NCBI GenBank assembly: GCA_963810945.1
Contig: CAWEPI010000004.1
Span: forward strand, 744,001-808,000
Direction: 5' to 3'
Length of the DNA: 64,000 nucleotides
Source: JAOUEA01 sp963810945
Lineage (GTDB): Bacteria > Actinomycetota > UBA4738 > HRBIN12
Shown here: positions 54,306 through 62,723 of the stretch, piece after piece
Layout: each line of letters starts with the position of its first letter
Position numbering within the stretch: position 1 is the stretch's first letter
Position numbers and translations under genes: made by a program
Notes under the pieces: model-generated
What the model was told of the DNA's origin: nothing
Seen by the model: the letters and a program-made list of their open reading frames with translations, nothing else
Database searches by the model: none

Positions 54306-54311
54306 TAGGAT
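54306..54311 (+). promoter_or_regulatory. -10 hexamer TAGGAT of the second lipid-kinase gene
   Basis: TAGGAT ends nine bases before ATG 54321; no ribosome site. Confidence 0.45.
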
Positions 54312-54320
54312 GCCGTCGCG

Positions 54321-55238
54321 ATGAGCAGCCCGTTCGGCCCGCTCGTGGCCATCGTCGACCCCGAGGCGGGACCGCACATGCGCGACGCGTTGCCGGTGCT
54401 CGAGCGGGCGTTGAAGGAACGGGACCTCGAACACGCGATCCTGGTGGCGGAGACGCCCGGGGACGCGATGCGTCTCGCCGCCGAGGCCCTCGCCGGCGGG
54501 TCGCGCTACCTGGTGGCGGTCGGCAACGACCGCACCGTGCAGGATGTCGTGAACGGGATGTTCGCGGACGGCCGCCCTCTGGTGGAGGACGCCGTGCTCG
54601 GCGTGGTGCCGGCGGGGACGCGGTCGGACCTCGTGCTGAGCTTCGGGCTCCCGGACGACACGGAAGGCGCGTGCGTCCACCTGGGTGGGACGAACACGTA
54701 TCCCTTCGACGTGATGAAGGTCGTCTACGCCGGTCCGCGGGGAGCGCGCCGCACGCGCTACGCGGCGAACCTCGCCGAGGTGGGCATGGGTGGTGAGATC
54801 GGGCGCCGGGTAGACGGACGCCCCGGTGACCGCCGGAAGTTCCTGGCGTTCTGGTCGGGGTGGCTCCGGTCGAAACCTACCGACGTGAGCGTCTCGGTGG
54901 ACGCGAAGACGTGGGAGGGCCGGGCGTTCAACGTCATCGTGGGGAACGGCCAGTTCACGTCGGGAGGGATGCGGATGTCGCCCCGTTCCTTCCCGGGCGA
55001 CGGCGTGCTCGACGCGCTGATCTTCACCGGGCCGCGCTCGGACGCCTATACGATGCTGCCCAGGATCTACCGTCACGGGGATCACATCCCCGACCCCAAC
55101 ATCAAGGAGATGCGCGCGAAGATCAGGATCGCCGTCGACGCGGCGCGTCCCCTCGCCGTGGTGGCGGACGGGGTTCCCTTGGGGACCACCCCGGCGACGT
55201 TCCAGGTGGTTCCCCAGCAGATCCAGCTGAAGCTCTGA
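54321..55238 (+). CDS. Divergent lipid-kinase-fold protein with a degenerate GGDGT motif
   Basis: The 305-residue protein follows the DAGK plan: a first strand LVAIVDPEAG where NPxxG is expected, VAVGNDRTVQDVVNGMF where GGDGT should be (residues near 67), VPAGTRSDLVLSFGLP for the PAGTxND motif, and a C-terminal half with VGMGGEIGRRVDG, GNGQFTSGGMRMSP and DGVLDALIF. The GDG core is changed to GND-R, so kinase activity is doubtful; a lipid-binding or regulatory role is possible. Confidence 0.75.
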   Translation: MSSPFGPLVAIVDPEAGPHMRDALPVLERALKERDLEHAILVAETPGDAMRLAAEALAGGSRYLVAVGNDRTVQDVVNGMFADGRPLVEDAVLGVVPAGTRSDLVLSFGLPDDTEGACVHLGGTNTYPFDVMKVVYAGPRGARRTRYAANLAEVGMGGEIGRRVDGRPGDRRKFLAFWSGWLRSKPTDVSVSVDAKTWEGRAFNVIVGNGQFTSGGMRMSPRSFPGDGVLDALIFTGPRSDAYTMLPRIYRHGDHIPDPNIKEMRAKIRIAVDAARPLAVVADGVPLGTTPATFQVVPQQIQLKL

Positions 55239-55253
55239 GGGGGGAGGTACGGG

Positions 55254-56349
55254 GTGACGCGAGAGACCGACCGCATGGCCCGCGCGGCCGCCGAGGCCGA
55301 CCGACGGGGATTCGGGGCGGTCATCGTGGCGCCCTCACCCGATCTCGTCTATCTCGCCGGCTATGCCCCGATGCCGATGGAACGCCCGACCCTGTTGATC
55401 CTCCGCCCGGACCGCCACGCCGTGATGCTCGTCCCGGAGTTGGAGCGTCCCCTCGCGTTGGGATCGCCCGGTGGCGCGCTGATCGAGGTCATCGGATGGA
55501 TCGACGGCGACGATCCCTACGAGGCGGCCGCCCGACTGCTCCCGTCCGAAGGTCGGGTGGCGGTGGGCGATCACCTCTGGTCCTCGCACCTGCTCGGGCT
55601 CCAGCAGGCCTCGCCGAGCCTGGGGTTCGCCCCCGCCTCCCAGGTGATCGCGCGGCTCCGAGCGGTGAAGGACGCGGACGAGCTCGCCGCGCTGGCGCGC
55701 GCGGGCCGTGCGGCGGACGAGACGTTCCGGCAGATCTGCGGCGCGGGCTTCCTCGGTCGGCGGGAGGAGGAGATCGCGGCCGATCTCGCGGAGCTGCTCG
55801 TGCGCAACGGGCACACGCGCGCGGACTTCACGATCGTGGCGAGCGGGCCCAACTCCGCCTCGCCCCACCACGAGCCGACGGGGCGCACGATGTTGCCGCG
55901 CGACGTGGTCGTGCTCGACTTCGGCGGGGAGCTGGGGGGCTACTTCTCGGACACCTCGCGCACCGTCGTTGTGGGGGAGCCGCCGGAGGGGTTCGACGTC
56001 GTCTACGGACTGGTGCAGGAGGCGCAGGAGGCCGCCTTCCGGGCGGTGCGCCCCGGCGTGGCGGCACAGGAGATCGACCGTGTGGCGCGTCGGATCATCG
56101 AGGACGGAGGATACGGCGCGCGCTTCATCCATCGGACGGGGCACGGCATCGGATTGGAGGTCCACGAGCCGCCCTACCTGGTGGAGGGGAGCGACTGGGC
56201 GCTCGAGCCCGGCACCACCTTCTCGATCGAGCCCGGGCATCTACCTCGAGGGGTCCTTCGGCGTCCGTATCGAAGACATCGTGGCGGTCACCGATGACGG
56301 CGCCGACCGCCTGAACCGCTCGACGCGGGAGCTCCAGGTCGTCGACTAG
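55254..56349 (+). CDS. M24 metallopeptidase (Xaa-Pro dipeptidase/aminopeptidase), one +1 shift
   Basis: The N-terminal domain (GFGAVIVAPSPDLVYLAGY) precedes the pita-bread domain with metal ligands: VVLDFGGELGGYFSDTSRT (two Asp), HRTGHGIGLEVHEPP (His) and FSIEPG (Glu). After CCC at 56232-56234 an extra G breaks the frame; the next frame gives IYLEGSFGVRIEDIVAVTDDG with the last Glu, and ends at 56349. Corrected length is about 364 residues. GTG start with GGGGGAGG upstream. Confidence 0.88.
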
Positions 56350-56403
56350 GGCGCGGGAGGATGGGGTCCCCCGCGGGGACCGCCTGTGCGAGACTCCGTC
56401 GCG

Positions 56404-58086
56404 ATGAGCGAGGCCCTGCAGACCGAGACGAGGGAAGAGAAGACCCGCGCACTCGACGCGTTCAGGGCGGTCCTCCGCAATCCGGGGTTGCGGCGGCTCC
56501 AGCTCGCGTGGGCCGGCTCCAACCTCGGGACCTGGGGCTACGGGATCGCGCTCTCCGTCTACGCCTACGATCACGGCGGGGCGACGGCCGTGGGTGTCGT
56601 GGGGTTGATCCGCCTGATCCCCGCCGCGATCGCCGCGCCGTTCATGGGGGTCCTCGGCGACCGGCACTCGCGCCGTCTCGTGATGGCGCTCTCGGACCTC
56701 GGGCGCGTCGTGGTCGTGGGGCTGGGGGCGGTCGCGATCTTCCTCGAGCTGAGCCCCGGACTCGTGTACCTCTTGGCCGCCGTGGGCGTCGTGGTGTCCA
56801 CGGCCTTCCGCCCCGCGCAGGCGGCGATCATCCCGAGCCTCGCCTCCACGCCCGAGGAGCTGACGGCTTCGAACGTCGTCTCGAGCACGATCGAGAGCCT
56901 CGGCATGTTCGCCGGTCCCGCCGTCGGCGGGGTGATCCTCGCCCTCAGCGGGCCGGCCGCGGTGTTCGCGGCTGCGGCCCTGACCTTCCTGTGGTCGGCG
57001 CTGCTGATCCTGCGGATCCCGCACGGCGACGACGGGCGCGTCGTGCTCGAAGAGGGGGAATCGCATCCGTCGTTCTTGAGCCAGGCGATCTCCGGGTTCG
57101 GCACCGTCGCGAAGGAGTCCGCGCCGCGGCTGCTGGTCGGCCTCTTCAGCGCCCAGACGTTGATCGCGGGGGCGCTGCTGGTCCTGGAGGTCGTGGTGGC
57201 CCTCGAGCTCCTGGGTCGGGGCGACGCATGGGTCGGGGTGCTCTCCGCCTCGTTCGGCGTGGGCGGCATCGTGGGCGCCGTGATCTCCGGTGCGCTCGTC
57301 AATCGGAACCGGCTCGCGCTCGACTTCGGCGTCGGGATCCTCCTGTGGGGTCTGCCCCTCATCCTGATCGGCGTCTGGCCGTACCCTGCGGTCGCGATCG
57401 GCGCCATGGTGCTGCTGGGCATCGGCAACACCCTCGTGGACGTCTCCGGGATGACCCTCCTGCAACGCAGCGTTCCCGACGAGGTGCTCGCGCGGGTCTT
57501 CGGCGTGCTGGAGACCGTGTTCCTCGCCACGGTGGCGCTCGGCGCCATCGTGGCGCCGGCCATCGTGCATGCGCTGGGCTCGCGGAAGGCGTTGCTCGTG
57601 ACGGGCGCGTTCCTACCGGTGGTGATCGCGCTCACCTGGCGCAAGCTCACCGCCCTCGACCGTTCGGCACGCGCACCCGAGCGCGAGGTGGCCCTGCTCC
57701 GGGGGATCGCGCTGTTCTCCGCGCTGCCCCAGCCGGTGCTGGAGCACCTCGCCGGCCGCCTGACCCCGTTCACCGTCCCGGCCGGCACCCAGATCTTCGC
57801 CCAGGGGGATGCCGGGGACCGCTTCTACGTGGTTGGCGGCGGCCAGGTGGAGATCGTGAAGGACGGGTCGCCGGTGGCCGAGGTGCTGCCCGGGGGCTAC
57901 TTCGGGGAGATCGCGCTCCTGCACGACGTTCCGCGCTCGGCCGCGGCCGTCGCGGTGAAGGACTCAGAGGTCTTCGCGCTGGAGGGGGAGGAGTTCGTCT
58001 CGGCCGTGACCGGATACGCCACGAGCCGCGAGGCCGCCGAGGCCGTGATCCGCTCCTACGGCCCCGGGCTCGGGCTCCCCGGCTAG
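56404..58086 (+). CDS. MFS transporter fused to a cyclic-nucleotide-binding domain
   Basis: The 560-residue protein has a 12-helix major facilitator part (LQLAWAGSNLGTWGYGIAL, MGVLGDRHSRRLVMAL between helices 2 and 3) of the DHA3/MFS_3 type. After residue 420 a soluble domain follows: LFSALPQPVLEHLAGRLTPF, IFAQGDAGDRFYVV and the phosphate-binding cassette GGYFGEIALLHDVPRSAA. Regulation of efflux by cAMP or a similar ligand is inferred. The stop overlaps that of cysS on the other strand. Confidence 0.88.
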   Translation: MSEALQTETREEKTRALDAFRAVLRNPGLRRLQLAWAGSNLGTWGYGIALSVYAYDHGGATAVGVVGLIRLIPAAIAAPFMGVLGDRHSRRLVMALSDLGRVVVVGLGAVAIFLELSPGLVYLLAAVGVVVSTAFRPAQAAIIPSLASTPEELTASNVVSSTIESLGMFAGPAVGGVILALSGPAAVFAAAALTFLWSALLILRIPHGDDGRVVLEEGESHPSFLSQAISGFGTVAKESAPRLLVGLFSAQTLIAGALLVLEVVVALELLGRGDAWVGVLSASFGVGGIVGAVISGALVNRNRLALDFGVGILLWGLPLILIGVWPYPAVAIGAMVLLGIGNTLVDVSGMTLLQRSVPDEVLARVFGVLETVFLATVALGAIVAPAIVHALGSRKALLVTGAFLPVVIALTWRKLTALDRSARAPEREVALLRGIALFSALPQPVLEHLAGRLTPFTVPAGTQIFAQGDAGDRFYVVGGGQVEIVKDGSPVAEVLPGGYFGEIALLHDVPRSAAAVAVKDSEVFALEGEEFVSAVTGYATSREAAEAVIRSYGPGLGLPG

Positions 58087-59489
58087 GCTCGGACGGCGTC
58101 GTCGCGCGGGCGGACCCGCGTTCCCTCGGGCGTGTCCATCACCTCGAGGCCCATCCCGGCGAGCTCGTCGCGGATCCGATCGCCGGTCGCGTAGTCCTTG
58201 GCGGCACGCGCCGCATCGCGCTCGGCCATCAGCTCCCGCATCCGCTCGGAGGGCTCCCACCCGGAGCGGGCGTCGCGCTCGAGATCGAGGCCCAGGACCT
58301 GGTCCCAGGAAGCCAGCAGGGCGTACTTCTCACCGGGGAGGAGGTCGGGCGCGCGGTCGACCTCGTTCACGATCTTGACCGCCGTGGGGAGGTCGAGGTC
58401 GTCGGCCACGGCCGCGCGGAACCGGGCATCGAACCCCTGGGCCTCGCTGCCGATCGCGGACGGCGGCGGCGCCCACTCCGCCATGTGCTGGCGCAGCTGC
58501 TTCACGCGGCGATCGGCCGTGTCCATCGCATCCCACGCGAAGTCCATCTCGCTGCGGTAGCGCGTCTGGAACGTGAGCCACCGGAAGGAGAGGGGGTCGA
58601 TGCCGCGCTCCTCCAGCTCCTGGACGCGCACCACGTTGCCCGTGGACTTCGCGATCTTCTGCCCGGCGAGGCGGAGGTGACCGCCGTGCACCCAGACGTT
58701 CACCACCTGGTGGCCGACCGCGCCCTCCGACTGCGCGATCTCGTCCTCGTGATGCGGGAACCGTAGGTCCGTCCCGCCCGTGTGGATGTCGATGCGCTCG
58801 CCCAGGTACTTCATCGACATCGCCGAGCACTCCACGTGCCACCCGGGGAAGCCCTCGCCCCACGGCGACGCCCACTTCATGACGCGGCCGGGGCCGGCGG
58901 CCTTCCAGAGGGCGAAGTCCGCCGGGTTCTGCTTGCGCGTGTCGGTCTCGAGGTCGCGGTGACCTTCGCGGAGGTTGTCCAGCGTGTTCCCGCTGAGCTT
59001 GCCGTACCCGGGGAACGAGGTGACGTCGTAGTAGACGCTACCGGAATCCACCACGTAGGCGTGGCCGCGGCTCACGAGGGTCTCCGTGAGCGCCAGCATC
59101 TCGGGGATGTGCTCGGTGGCCTTGGGATAGACGTCGGCCGGCCGGATGCCGATCGCCGTCGCGTCGGCGAACACCGCGTCCGTGTACTTCTCGGCGATCT
59201 CGGTGGGCGTGAGGCCCTCGTCCTCCATCGCCAGCAGCATCTTGTCGATGGCCTCGGGGCTGGACTCGTCCGTCATGTGGCCGACATCCGTGATGTTCAT
59301 GACCTGGGTGACGCGGGAGCCCTCGAACACGAGGACGCGGCGGATCAGGTCGGCGAGCATGAACGTGCGGAGGTTGCCCAGATGTGCGTACCGGTACACG
59401 GTGGGGCCGCACGTGTACATCCGTACGTGAGCGTCCTCGACAGGGACGATCTCCTCGACCTCGCGCGAAAGGGTGTTGTAGAGCCGCAT
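58083..59489 (-). CDS. cysS: Cysteinyl-tRNA synthetase
   Basis: The 468-residue protein has TCGPTVYRYAHLGNLRTF with the HIGH-type HLGN at 36-39 and a zinc Cys27, GWHVECSAMS and FPHHEDEIAQSE for the other zinc ligands, and KIAKSTGN as the KMSKS loop. Length and the C-terminal helical domain distinguish it from the mycothiol ligase MshC (about 410 residues). Start lies seven bases after TATCCT on the minus strand. Confidence 0.96.
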   Translation of the reverse strand: MRLYNTLSREVEEIVPVEDAHVRMYTCGPTVYRYAHLGNLRTFMLADLIRRVLVFEGSRVTQVMNITDVGHMTDESSPEAIDKMLLAMEDEGLTPTEIAEKYTDAVFADATAIGIRPADVYPKATEHIPEMLALTETLVSRGHAYVVDSGSVYYDVTSFPGYGKLSGNTLDNLREGHRDLETDTRKQNPADFALWKAAGPGRVMKWASPWGEGFPGWHVECSAMSMKYLGERIDIHTGGTDLRFPHHEDEIAQSEGAVGHQVVNVWVHGGHLRLAGQKIAKSTGNVVRVQELEERGIDPLSFRWLTFQTRYRSEMDFAWDAMDTADRRVKQLRQHMAEWAPPPSAIGSEAQGFDARFRAAVADDLDLPTAVKIVNEVDRAPDLLPGEKYALLASWDQVLGLDLERDARSGWEPSERMRELMAERDAARAAKDYATGDRIRDELAGMGLEVMDTPEGTRVRPRDDAVRA

Positions 59490-59496
59490 GCGGGCC

Positions 59497-59502
59497 AGGA
59501 TA
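59497..59502 (-). promoter_or_regulatory. -10 hexamer TATCCT of cysS
   Basis: On the minus strand TATCCT ends seven bases before the ATG at 59489; leaderless or almost so. Confidence 0.5.
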
Positions 59503-59512
59503 CCCCGGCGGT

Positions 59513-59956
59513 TCAGGTCCGTATGGGGCGGCCTTCGAAGGGGATGGAGAGCGCGATCGTCGTGCGGGTCGCCACGCCGGCCTGCTCCCGGAGGCGCCGG
59601 ATCAGGTCCTCGAGCTCGCCCGTGGTGCGCGTGCGCACCTTGAGGATGTAGTTGGCCTCGCCCGCCACGCTGTAGCAGTCCTCGACCTCGGGGAACTCCG
59701 CGATGCGCTCCGGCAGGTCGTCGGGCTGGGACGGGTCGAAGGGGCGGGCGTCGATGAGGGCCGTCACGAACAGGCCGATCGCCTCGGGGTCGATCTCCGC
59801 CCGGTAGGCCCGGATCACCCCCTGCTGCTCGAGCTTGCGCACGCGATCGTGCACGGCGGAGGCGGAGAGCCCGACCTTCGCCCCCACGTCGGCGTACGTG
59901 GCGCGCGCATCGTCCTGCAGGGCAGCGAGGATGTCTCGATCGCGCGCGTCCGGCAT
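59513..59956 (-). CDS. Lrp/AsnC family transcriptional regulator
   Basis: The 147-residue protein has an N-terminal helix-turn-helix (ARATYADVGAKVGLSASAVH, DRVRKLEQQGVI) and a RAM ligand domain (DCYSVAGEANYILKVRT). Members sense amino acids or similar ligands. It is transcribed away from the reverse transcriptase gene and could regulate either side. Confidence 0.92.
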   Translation of the reverse strand: MPDARDRDILAALQDDARATYADVGAKVGLSASAVHDRVRKLEQQGVIRAYRAEIDPEAIGLFVTALIDARPFDPSQPDDLPERIAEFPEVEDCYSVAGEANYILKVRTRTTGELEDLIRRLREQAGVATRTTIALSIPFEGRPIRT

Positions 59957-59962
59957 CCGCCC

Positions 59963-59968
59963 ATCATA
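59963..59968 (-). promoter_or_regulatory. -10 hexamer TATGAT, leaderless promoter of the Lrp gene
   Basis: On the minus strand TATGAT, six bases, ATG at 59956. Confidence 0.6.
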
Positions 59969-59994
59969 GGTGGGTCGACCCCGGTCGGGGGAGG

Positions 59995-60087
59995 CCCGTC
60001 ACGGCGGTGGGTGACGGGTGGGATCGCCCACGGCCGATTGCACGGAGGCGTCGAGGTTCGCTACAACCCAGGTGCCATGCCTGACCT
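59995..60087 (+). other. Hairpin-rich region upstream of the reverse transcriptase
   Basis: CCCGTCAC (59995-60002) pairs with GTGACGGG (60011-60018) around eight bases; GTGGG (60018-60022) pairs with CCCAC (60027-60031) around ATCG; CAGG (60069-60072) pairs with CCTG (60080-60083). Together they could fold as an RNA leader or a separate small RNA. Nothing here proves transcription. Confidence 0.35.
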
Positions 60088-60117
60088 CCTCCCGGGTCGT
60101 TCGGAAGGAGTCCCGGC

Positions 60118-60864
60118 GTGCCGCGCCCGTCGCCCGACCCACTCGATGGCGCCCCGCGTCGGCCGGCGGAGGTCGTCCCCGTGATGCGATCGGGGGGCGG
60201 CGTGCGATGGATGGCGCGGATCGATGGACGGGATGGATCGCGGTACGCGGCCGCCGTCGGCGTCGTGGCGGGCCGCGTCGAGGCGTCGCTCGGACCCGAG
60301 GTGATCGCGAATCGCGTCGGTCCGGCGAGGTGGACGGGGCGGATCCGGCTGGAGGGGTTCCCGTCGGCGCACGCCCGGTGGCTACGTCGGATGGGCGAGG
60401 AGCTGGCCGATCCGCACGTCCGCGCCGTGCTCCGGACCGACGTGGCCCGCTGCTATCCATCCATGGAGCCGGACGTGGTGGCGCGCGCCCTGATGGACCT
60501 GGGTGCCGCCCCAGCCCAGGCGCAGACGATCGGTCGCCTGCTCGCGCGCTGGGGCGACGAGGGCGTCCGCGGCCTCCCGGTCGGCCCGGCTCCGTCGGCC
60601 GTGCTCGCGAATGCGGTGCTGGGCGCGGTCGACGAAGGGCTCCGCGCAGCCGGGGTCCGGCACCTCCGGTGGGTGGACGACGTGGTCGCGTTCGCCCCCG
60701 ATCGAGCGAGCGCGTCACGGGCGTTCGACGCCTACCGCCGCGCCCTGGAGCGCGTCGGTCTCCGCCCGAACGAGGCGAAGACCGAGCTCGTCGACGATCC
60801 GTGCGCGGTGGCCGTCTCGCTCGGCCGGCTCGCCTCCACAGCCGTGCGCCCGGCCGTGCGATGA
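60118..60864 (+). CDS. Stand-alone reverse transcriptase-like protein (248 aa)
   Basis: The palm motifs of reverse transcriptases are present in order: motif A VLRTDVARCYPSM (Asp108), motif B GLPVGPAPSAVLANAVL (152-168), motif C RWVDDVVAF (Asp187, Asp188) and motif D GLRPNEAKTEL (214-224). Both catalytic Asp positions are intact. An N-terminal part of about 95 residues includes ANRVGPARW. There is almost nothing after motif D, so the thumb is very short or absent, and no maturase or endonuclease domain is fused. GGAAGGAG seven bases before GTG 60118 sets the start. It is not in a group II intron or obvious retron. It may be co-transcribed with the amidohydrolase that starts nine bases later. 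Confidence 0.75.
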   Translation: MPRPSPDPLDGAPRRPAEVVPVMRSGGGVRWMARIDGRDGSRYAAAVGVVAGRVEASLGPEVIANRVGPARWTGRIRLEGFPSAHARWLRRMGEELADPHVRAVLRTDVARCYPSMEPDVVARALMDLGAAPAQAQTIGRLLARWGDEGVRGLPVGPAPSAVLANAVLGAVDEGLRAAGVRHLRWVDDVVAFAPDRASASRAFDAYRRALERVGLRPNEAKTELVDDPCAVAVSLGRLASTAVRPAVR

Positions 60865-60873
60865 TGCGGCGCC

Positions 60874-62388
60874 GTGAGGACCCTGTACCGAGCCGAGCGC
60901 GTGCGCACCCTGACCTATCCCCAGACGGGGGAGTGGGTCCTCACCGACGGGCGCCACGTCGAGCGCGTCGGGTCCGGGGATCCGCCCCAGGCCGACCGCG
61001 TGGTCGATCTGCCGGGCGCCACGATCGTCCCGGGCTTCATCGACGCGCATGTCCACTTGACCCCGACCGGCGCCGCCCTCGCGAACGCGGACGTGGAGGC
61101 GACGACCTCGGCGGCGGCACTCCTGGAGATCGCCCGCTCTCGGTGTGCCGGCACGCAGGATCCGGTGGTGCTCTCAGGCTTCGACGAGACCCGTTGGGAC
61201 CGGCCGGAGCATCCCGGTCTCGCCGAACTCGACGCGGTCTCCGGGTCCGTGCCGCTCGTGATCGTCAGGACCGACGGGCACATCACGCTCGCGAACTCCG
61301 CCGCGATCGCGGCTGCGGACGTCGCCGACCTCGCCGGGGCCGAACGTGACGCAGAGGGCGCGCTCACCGGGCGGCTGACCCAACGCGCCGGCGAGGCCTT
61401 GAGCCGCTGGATCGCCGCCGCGCTCACCGATCACCAGGTCCAGGAGCTCCAGCTGAGTGCGGCGGCGCTGGCGTCGGCGCGCGGGATCACCACGGTCCAC
61501 GAGATGCAGATGCCCCACGGCGCGGGGCTGCGCGACCTGCAGGTCTTCCTCGGCCATCGGCATCGCCTGCCCGTGGACGCCGTGCCCATCGTGGCCACGA
61601 TGGACCTGCCGCTCGTGATCGACCAGGGCTTCGCAGCCGTCGGGGGGGACCTCCCGGTCGACGGCTCGATCGGCGCGCGCACGGCCGCCCTGCTCCAGCC
61701 CTATGCCGACGTCGAGGGGAACGGCGTCACCTACTACGAGGACGACGAGGTGGCCGAGTTCTTCCATGCCGGCCACGCCGCCGGTCTGCAGGTGGGGGTG
61801 CACGCGATCGGGGATCGGGGCATCGAGCAGGTGCTGCGTGCCTGGGAGCGCGTGTATCAGACCTTGGACTCGCGCGAACGGCGCCATTTCCGCGCGCGCC
61901 GCCACCGGATCGAGCACTTCGAGATGGTGTCCGATGCTCAGATCGAGCGCACGGCGATGCTGGGGATCGCCGTCTCCGTCCAGCCGGCGTTCGACCGCTA
62001 TTGGGGACAGGCGGGAGGTCTCTACGAGGTCGGCGTCGGTGCCGAGCGCGCCGCGACGATGAACCCGTTCCGCACGTTGTTGGAGCGCGGCATCGAGGTA
62101 GGGGCGGGATCCGACGCCCCCGTCACGCCCCTCGACCCGCTCCTCGCCGTCGACGCCCTGGAACACCACCACGACCCCGCCCAGCGGCTCTCGCGCTTCG
62201 AGGCGATCCGGATGCACACGATCGGGAGCGCGCGCCTCGCACATCTGGAGGAGAAGAAGGGATCGTTGGGGCACGGGATGCACGCCGACTTCGTGGCATA
62301 CCCGGCCGACCCGTTCGAAGCGCCCGCGCTCGAGGGGCTCACCCCGATCCTCACGGTCTCGTTGGGACGCGAGGTCTTCGCGGCGTGA
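60874..62388 (+). CDS. Amidohydrolase family 3 protein
   Basis: The 504-residue protein has GATIVPGFIDAHVHLTPTG with the HxH metal site, VGVHAIGDRGIEQVL, RHRIEHFEMVS and GAGSDAPVTPLDPLLAV, as in YtcJ-like hydrolases. It is a distant relative of the protein at 28443. Substrate unknown. GTG start nine bases after the reverse transcriptase stop; no separate promoter is clear. Confidence 0.88.
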   Translation: MRTLYRAERVRTLTYPQTGEWVLTDGRHVERVGSGDPPQADRVVDLPGATIVPGFIDAHVHLTPTGAALANADVEATTSAAALLEIARSRCAGTQDPVVLSGFDETRWDRPEHPGLAELDAVSGSVPLVIVRTDGHITLANSAAIAAADVADLAGAERDAEGALTGRLTQRAGEALSRWIAAALTDHQVQELQLSAAALASARGITTVHEMQMPHGAGLRDLQVFLGHRHRLPVDAVPIVATMDLPLVIDQGFAAVGGDLPVDGSIGARTAALLQPYADVEGNGVTYYEDDEVAEFFHAGHAAGLQVGVHAIGDRGIEQVLRAWERVYQTLDSRERRHFRARRHRIEHFEMVSDAQIERTAMLGIAVSVQPAFDRYWGQAGGLYEVGVGAERAATMNPFRTLLERGIEVGAGSDAPVTPLDPLLAVDALEHHHDPAQRLSRFEAIRMHTIGSARLAHLEEKKGSLGHGMHADFVAYPADPFEAPALEGLTPILTVSLGREVFAA

Positions 62389-62651
62389 GCGTTGGGGGAG
62401 GCCCGACTAAGGGCCGAGGAGCCGGGAAGATCGGATTGTCACTCTTTCTCCATCCGTGGACTTGACCCTCCGAGAGGACGCGACGTACCGTGCCGTTGCG
62501 TCGCCGCCCCGGCGGAGGCGCACGAGGACCCAAGAAGCCGAGTAGAGAACGCGGCGCCCCGGCGCTGCGGCCCCAAAGGCCTCTTGGGTCCTCACTCGTT
62601 CGCGTGGACGGGAATGCCCGAGCCGCATCGAGCGTTCGTTCCGGCGCCTGG
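62389..62651. other. Intergenic region before DUF4193 gene
   Basis: No gene is recognised. It contains the large inverted repeat at 62524-62593. Confidence 0.5.
62524..62593. repeat. 70-base inverted repeat with an inner hairpin
   Basis: GAGGACCCAAGA (62524-62535) is a perfect complement of TCTTGGGTCCTC (62582-62593), extended by GCC/GGC after one mismatch. Inside, GCGGCGCC (62551-62558) pairs with GGCGCTGC (62561-62568) with one G-T pair. Confidence 0.6.
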
Positions 62652-62720
62652 TTGCATCCGCATCCCGTGGCAGTACAATCCGCGCGCAACCGAGGGCGCC
62701 CGCGGCCCCCGGAGGTGATC
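62652..62720 (+). promoter_or_regulatory. Promoter and full-length Shine-Dalgarno site of DUF4193 gene
   Basis: TTGCAT (62652-62657), 16 bases, TACAAT (62674-62679) form a good promoter. GGAGGTGATC (62711-62720) matches the end of 16S rRNA over ten bases and selects GTG 62724 over ATG 62736. Confidence 0.6.
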
Positions 62721-62723
62721 CCC

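Noticed and set aside
59963..60864. A classical retron
   Set aside because: No msr/msd inverted-repeat arrangement or priming guanosine could be identified, and the protein lac the usual retron length and thumb region; left as a stand-alone reverse transcriptase.
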